Assembly: GCA_000310025.1 (NCBI GenBank)
Contig: FN648787.1
Coordinates: 25,011 to 42,377, forward strand
Reading direction: 5' to 3'
Origin: Ectocarpus siliculosus
Lineage: Eukaryota; Sar; Phaeophyceae; Ectocarpales; Ectocarpaceae
DNA length: 17,367 nt
Shown here: piece by piece, positions 8,401 through 16,030 of the stretch
How positions within the stretch are numbered: the first letter of the stretch is position 1
Layout of the letters: each line of letters starts with the position of its first letter
Notes under the pieces: generated by a model
Told to the model about the DNA's origin: nothing
Database searches by the model: none
What the model saw: only the letters and a program-made list of their open reading frames with translations
Program-made: the position numbers and the translations under genes

Positions 8401-11400
8401 GGGAAAAAGGTGGCTGTGACACAACAAATTCATCTGTGTATACATAAATCCATAGAAAAAGTGTCCACTTGGTATTATAGTATAATTTGCAGACGAACCC
8501 ATAGCGCTAAATAGCGGAACATCATTTACCTGTGTTTCTACGTTTGTTTCCCCCAGCAGTACACAGCGATATTGTAACTCCCCCGTGGGCGACAGGCTGC
8601 TCCACGTGTGTGAGTGACTCGAGTGACTCTGTTGTTTGTATGGATCAACCATTTGCAGCTCATCGAATCACCCGCCCCGCCCGTGTTGTCTTTCTCTCTC
8701 CCCTTACACGAGTGAGCCAGCCCCCTGTTCTGTTTTCCATGGACGAGTTCTTTATGTGCGCAGCACGTATTATATATTTTTTCTCGACATCGTCGTCACC
8801 ACCATGATTTCTCGCGCGGACCGCCGCCGGCGGCGTTACAGCACAGAAGAAATACTGCGGTCCGTTTACGCATACGTACTTGGCCTCAACCATCCGTCCC
8901 GGTCCGTGGTTGATTCTTGTCGCGATGGTTGAACGCCTGCCGTACGCATTTGGAGTGTTTTTTTTTGTTTTTTCTTCGCTCCTGCCTGCTACACTCCCCC
9001 GGGGTTGGTAAAGTTGAGGATAGAGTGTTGTTCAAGGATATTTTTTTGGTTCCCGCTCCGGCGCCGTCAATGCCTTCCTAGCGGTGGGGACCCCGTTCGC
9101 TTTTACGTCCCAGTAGTTGCGGCGCATCTGGGCGACGACGAATGCAGGAGAAGCCCTCCCGCGGGCACACGCCCCTTGCAGAGAGCAGCAGCGACAGCAT
9201 CACCGAACAGAACCAACAACGTAACCAACATAGCATCAGACAGCGGTGGCGAGTGCGTGAGCAAGGAAAAACGGGTTCCGCGAAGAGTTGCTCGGTGTCT
9301 CCAAGAGAGCGATTCCGGTATGTTTATATACACATGCTGCGTGACCCTGCTGCCACTGCCGTTTGTTGCCCTGCTGGATGGTGGCTGTCTACTGTAGTGT
9401 AACATCACATCGCCCTGGCTGCGGCGCATTGTGCTCTACAGGCTACAGGAATGTGTGCCGTTTAAATCGCCAACCACCCCTTGTAACATGAGTTCCAATA
9501 GAAATTGGAGAGCATGAGAGAAAGCCTATGTTGTGGGGTCTGGGCCGCCCAAGAATTGTGAACGACACGTCACGTATGACCCTTGTTCCGTTCTCGGTCC
9601 CTGACGGAAAACACATGGCGATGATCGAGGAGTATCTATAAAAGTCTTAAGACGGAGAGGACAGGGCAAGAGATGAACGGCACTTGAGAACGTCGAAACC
9701 CTGTGTAGCAAGCAAGAGAGTGCAGCAAATCTTGAGGGGGGAAGAAGGAGGAAAACATGAACCGGGATTGACAACACTCCAAGGCTTTGCCAGGGATGCC
9801 CGCGTTTTTTGGCTGTGCTTGTCGGAGATGGAACTGACGCCGTTTGACCAGACGCTTTGAAACTGCAGGAACTGCCGTGTAGTTCAGACCACGAAAAACT
9901 CCCCCTGATTTCTGGGCAACATGGCTGTGCCGCGCGCGTGCTGCGAAATGGCCATGCGTTGCGGTGCCCTCGTGTCACACTCGAGCTGAGCAACGTGTGG
10001 TGTCTGTCATGATGATGCTATATAAACCGATATCGTTCTATGTAACACAAGTTTGTTCCAGTGTGCGTACTCATGGGTGCGTTGCTCCGTTTGAAGCATA
10101 TCAACCTTCGAAAAATCAATTTTCCATGAAGAATTGTATGCGTAGACGGGCCGAGGACCACAAACGAACGGTCCTACAGCAGTATGATACTTCGGAGACT
10201 TATGGTAGGCGCGGAGGCATGATAATCCTTACAGCCAGGTGGGGACATATTGGCAAAGAAAAGAACAAGACTCGCAGAGGTCGCGCAGGAATTGTATAGC
10301 CTCGCCTTTGCGAGACTCTGCTTGCTAGGTTTCCGACGCTAAGTTGTCGGGGGTCGGGGGGTGGGGGAGGGCCGGGAGGCATGGGCGCGAGTCTTGCTCG
10401 AGTCGAGCGTCGTAATCGGTGTGTGCATATGTTCTGTAGACTAATTATATTCTCCGTAGTAGGTTGCTGCCTGTCGTCTGGTAACTTCTCAAAGGGTAGG
10501 TAGGGCCTACGGTACCTCTGTTGCGAACACACTCTGAGGTAAGGTGGCACAAACGAGGTGAAGTATGTAGTAGATGTGATTCTGTTGATGTGCATACGGC
10601 AGTGTTCAGTACTTTGATACTTTAGTACTTTCTAGAGGACCCCACCTCAGATCAATCAGATAAAAAAATATGTCGTTGTGGCCCGGTTTCCGGGTCCTCG
10701 TTGCTGAAAAGGAAGAATATCCAACTCACGGCATATTTGTAAATAGCGGGGGGAAATTGATGCCTGCTTGCGCGTATGTGCTCAGTTTTGGGGGAAGCCA
10801 ACATGCCGCATACCTCGCCCAGAGGAAGATTTTTTTTATGGGACCACAGTAGCGTGGCGCACTCGGCGAGCCACCAAAGGTGAGTTAACCCTTGGGAATT
10901 CTGTTTTTGGCGTTGCAGACCCCTTGCGGGAATATAAAATGGTGTTGGTATGATCCATGGGGAGGGAAGTCGACGACCTCGTCTCGCACGTTCCCTGACC
11001 CTCCTTTTTTTTTTGGCATCTGCGGCGAGGTGATGGTCGCTCGATCGCTCCCTCGCCCGATAGGCAGTAAAAGCGCTGGTACTAAATAACAATTCGCACG
11101 CGCGGAAGATTGCTGTGCGTCGTCGCATCGTCGCATGTATGCCGTGCAGATAATCCGGATGTAGGCAGTGCAGAATCGCTTGCATACTCTCATGTCGACG
11201 TGTTTTTACGTAGGAGCGCAAGATTGTACGTAGGGTGCGCACCGGTTTTGTCCGTGGCCTGACGACTATCGCCGCGCCGTGAGCAGCAAATTTTTTGTTG
11301 GTCCTTACCCTTACCGATATATATGGACTCTTGTGTGCTTGCCCTGCACACTGCCATTTGCAAGGCTGTTTGTTTATAGCAAGTTCCGCCGTTGCGTGCT

Positions 11401-14161
11401 TTCTTCAGCTTGTTCGCGATTTTTGCAGTATAAATCTGAATATGCACACGACAAACTTATTGCAACACCAATGTCTACTAGTTGCTGATGAACGTGCGCT
11501 GCCCTATGCTTCCACGTCCATGACCATGTTTATTCCCCCCTCTACCCAGGGCCGGAGGAACTTCGCACCAGATTCGGACGGGGGCCATGCCGAAGCTGGA
11601 CAAGAACGGCAAGAAGGTGGCCCGGCGGGGCGAGCGGCGGGGCGAGCGACGGGGCAGCGGTGATAGCCGGCGTAGCGGCGACCAGCGCGGCAGGAGCGGA
11701 AGCACGCGCCGCCGGCCTGACGACGGGGGGGTGGGCGACGGCGGCGGCGGCGGCGGCACCGTTTCGAGCTCCGGGTCCGAGGGAGACATCGGGAATCCGA
11801 GCCGCGAGGGAGTGACTCCGGCGAGGTCCCGCCGCTCTTCGAGGAGTCTATCGGGCACGACTCCGGCGAGACATCGGTCGTCTCGGAGCATCACCAGCAT
11901 CGGCAGCGGGGGGACCGCGGGGGGGCGCGCGCCGCCCTTGCCGCGGGGGACAGCCAGGGATAGGCACTCGACCCCGGCGAGGGAGAGGGAGGGCCGCGCG
12001 ACGAGCGGAGGAGGCGTCGACGGGTCTTCCCGCGGCTCGCGGTCCTCCGCGCCTTCCGGGAACAGCAGCGACGACGGCAAGGGGGCGGACGGCGGCGGCG
12101 GCGACGCGCGTGGGGACGGCACCACGAGCAGACGGGGCGCCGACGGGCGGCGGGAGACGAAGTCGCGGTCTGATCGGCGGCAACCCGCGCAGTCGTCTTC
12201 CGGTACCCCGAGCAGGGAGAGCAAGAAGAACGGGTCCAAGAAGTCGGGCGGGAGCGCGAGTGGGAGCACGAAGGGGGGGAGCAGCAGCGCCGGCGGCGCC
12301 GGCGGGAAGCAGAACATGTCCAGCCTGATGTCCAGCCTGATGGTCGCGCCTCTCTCGCGGCCCATCCCGACGGAGTCGATCGGCTACCTCTATGGAGAGA
12401 ACGGAGAGGACTCTCACTCGTCAACACCGCAACCCTCGCCGTCCCCACCCCCGGTCCCGCCGGCACCGTCTCGCTCGGAAAGATCGAAGCGAAGGGGGCT
12501 GGAGGCCGGGGGGGCTTCGCCTCGACACGGGTACGATAACAGCAACTCGCGGTCGTCTCGCAACGACAATCCTTCTGAAGATCCGGCGGCGGCGATGGTA
12601 GCCTACGGCGGCAGCGGCTCCCTCGACGTCTCGGGCGGTCAGTCCTCGCGACATCGTCGGGACAAGCGGAGCGGGTCAGCAGCTCCGCCGCCGGAGTCAC
12701 CATCCCCGGCGGCGGTGGCAGCAGCATCAGCATCCCCCCGCAGGGAAGGGACGAGGGTCAAGGACCACGAGAGGCGGCACTCGAGCACGGCCGTCAGCGA
12801 CCTGGACAGGTCGACGTCCAAGGGGAGGTCGGCTCGCCGAGCAGCAGCGGCGAATGCGGCGGCGGCGGCGGCGGTGGCGGCGCTCGACGAAGAGGAGGCC
12901 GAGGCTGCGGCAGCGGCGGAAGCTGCGGCAGCGGCGGCGGCGGCGGCAGCAGCCTCCTCCTCCTCCCCCTCCTCCTTCGTTACCAAGAAGGCGGCAGCAG
13001 AGCCGTCGTCTAGGGGCGGCAACGCCATCGCTGTGGATAACAAGGGCCAGCAGTTGTCGTCTTCCCGACGAGTGCTGTCTCCTGCTGGCGAAGCCGCCGC
13101 CGCCATCGTCGCCGCCGAAGGCGGCCTCGTACCGGAGTGGGAGTGGCCTCCCGAGGGCGCGGGCGCGCCTGTGGCTTCGCCGAGGACGGAGCTTGACGCC
13201 GGCGGCGACGTTGCCGTTGGCGGCGGCGGCGGCGATGTCACCGTCGGCACGGGGGCGCAACAACAACCACCAGCAATGTTGGAGGCCGCTGCTGTCGGCG
13301 ACGTTTCTCCTGCGGAGCCCTCCCCCGAGCCGTCTCCCGCCCCGCGACAGGTTACTCCCGAGAAGGTTGCGATCATCCCCACCGGGAGGGTGGCCAGCAT
13401 GGCGGCCAGCACCAACAAGAAGGTGCGGGAGGGCAGTAAGAACACGTACGCGAGAGAGAAGGCGGTCGCCGCCGCCGAGGCGCAGGAGGAGGAGGAGGAG
13501 GGGGAGGAGGGGGGGGTGGGAGGGGGTGGCGCCTGGGGCTCCGCGGACAGGAAGGCGCGTGCGGCCGCCATGCAGTCGGGCACGATCGTGGCGGCGCAGG
13601 CGGCGGCGAAGTCGGCGGCGGCGCTGTGGTTGCAGCGAGAGGCCGAGTTGAAGGCCAAGGACGCTGTGGCGGCGAAGGTGGGGTGTGATGTAGTTTTTGT
13701 GCGGGTCATTCTGTGATGTTGCGTGTTACATTTGTTTGTTGTCAGTGAGCGGGAATTCGCTACAGGCAGCGTCACAGTTTTTTTAAAAACGTTCGTAGGA
13801 GAGGGCTGGGGTCGGAGGAGGTCATCGCTGCTTTACCTGAATCGTTTGGGCTGCTTGTCGACAAGCTTCGCTTCGCTTGGCCTTCGGGATGGCGGAGCGC
13901 CAGCAGTCCCTCCGCCCCTCAACCGACTGTAGGACGAGCAGAAGAGGCTGACGGACGGTGTTTCTTGTGAAGGGACACAATGTCGAAAGAGAAAACACGC
14001 TGTCGTTGGGAGGGACTCTCGTCTGGCGGCGGTAGTGGTAACAGCAGCGGTACTTGTCGTGTCGACGTGTGTACAGGAAGGAAGGCTCTCCGGTGTACAT
14101 GCACCCGCACCTTCGAAAGGGCGAAGCGCGAAACCGCGTTAGCTCTGCATGGGTGGGGCTC

Positions 14162-14199
<38 letters not shown>

Positions 14200-15945
14200 G
14201 CGGTTCCGCCACGTTATATTTATTCCGTGCTGAGTCCGACGTCGACTTTTCAACGGAGGAACCTTGATCCATGCACCTCTACCTCTAAGCTTCGGCTGTT
14301 TCGCTGAAGCACTCTTTTTTTGCCTCATGACTGCTGTTGTTTTTCGTTGTCCCGAGCGCAGGTGGCTCGACGGGAGGCAGACGCCAAGGCCCAGGAGGCC
14401 GTCAAAGCCTTGGACAGAGCCAAGGCGGCGGCAGCCCAGGTGGCAGCGTCGGTGTCGCCATCGCCGTCGCCGCCGATCGTCGCAGCGGGCGGCGGCGGCG
14501 GCGGCGGCAGCGGCAGCGGCAGCGGCAGCGTTGGTTCCGCTCGAAAGAGCTACCTTGCTGCAGCAGCGGCATCGTCATCGTCATCGACGGCGGCGGCGCC
14601 TCCACCAACACCAGACACCGCGCCCCGCGGCGCCGATGCCCCGGCGGCAAAGAACGGCGAGGCAGAGAAATCGCGGGCGGCAGAAGCCGAAGCTGCTGCT
14701 GCTGCTGCAGCGGATGCAGCGGCGGCGGCGGATGCTGCGGCGGCGGCGGGTCGGGAACGCAGCAGGGTCGAAGCGATGGAAAGGAAAGAGGCAAGAGAAA
14801 GGTCCCGCGCCGCCGAGGAAAAGCAGCAGCAGCAGCAGCAGCTGGACGCGAGGAGGGAGGAGGAGGAAAGGGCGAGGCTACGGCAAGAGAAGGAGGAGGC
14901 GAGAGCGGCGGCGAAGGCGGCAGCGGCAAAGGAGAGGAGGCTAGCGGAGGAGGCCAGAGCGGCGGACGAGGCCCGGGAGGCGGAGGAGAGGAGGCTAGCG
15001 GAGGAGGCCAGAGCGGCGGACGAAGCCCGGGAGGCGGAGGAGGCTGCTCGCAGTTCCAGGCGCAGAAGAGAGGAGGACCCGTCGTCCTCCTCCTCCATGT
15101 GGTTGGCCGGGGGAGGGGGGGATCCGCAGGAAGATGGAAGGGGGGCGTCGGAGAACGACGAGCCGCGGGTGCTGTACCGGAGGGAGAGGGGAGATAGCTC
15201 GGAGTCCGCCGAGATGCTGTCCGAGGAGGTGGAGGAGGAAGAGGATGAGGATGAGGACGAGGATGAGGAGAGGATGGTGCCGCAATCGAGCGGGGACGAC
15301 TACGCGGAGACGCTCCTGGCGGAGCACGCGGCGGCGGTGTTGCTCGAGAAGGCCGGGGGGAAGCAACAGGCGTTCGCCATGCACAGGGTAAGCACAGCCC
15401 AGGTTAATTTCGCGTCGAGAGGACGACTAAGAGAAGGATAGGACGGTGCACGCGGGGTCTGTTGGTAGCGGCGCGGCATTTGTTGTCTCTTTTTCATTAT
15501 CCTCGCGTCACGAAGACACGTTTCGAAGAGAAGGATAGGACCGTGCACGCGGGGTCTGGCCGTAATGTTGTGGTGTTATTTTTTTTTCGTGTCTTGTACA
15601 CACCCACGCAGTGTTGCCCCGCAGTATGTCGGCGTTTATTAAGCTCGCTTTGCGGACGTCTGGCTCGGGTAACGGCCGTTGCTGCTGTACAAATAGCTCT
15701 CTCGAGCCCCGGAGGCTCGCGAGCTCAGACCCGCGGTATTTTTTTTAGGGAGAATTTCGATCGTATTGTAGTGTTTGCGTATTTCCGACATTTTTGTCTC
15801 GTGTTGCGGTGGTATGCAGAAGACGCGTTTTTTTTTGTTTGGATGTTTGGTCGATGGTTGAACCGCTGCCGGTTGTGTCGGCCCACGGCAGAAGATACCC
15901 GTTTTGTGCTACCTTGTTATCGGTTTTGCGAGGCGGTGGCGGTGG

Positions 15946-16030
<85 letters not shown>

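Noticed and set aside
9526-9993. 155-codon minus-strand open frame within the 9318-10849 intron
   Set aside because: Its composition is unlike the exons and no motif or start context is seen. A degenerate transposon fragment is possible but cannot be shown without a search.
10652-11242. 196-codon minus-strand open frame in the introns before 11550
   Set aside because: There is no recognisable domain, no codon bias, and it overlaps good plus-strand splice signals. A chance open frame is more likely.
11478-13775. Long minus-strand open frames opposite exon 11550-13677 (for example 295, 280 and 378 codons)
   Set aside because: They mirror GC-rich triplet repeats of the sense exon, have Pro/Leu/Arg-run composition, and lack splice or start context. 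The sense chain has matched phases and a helix continuing across a junction.
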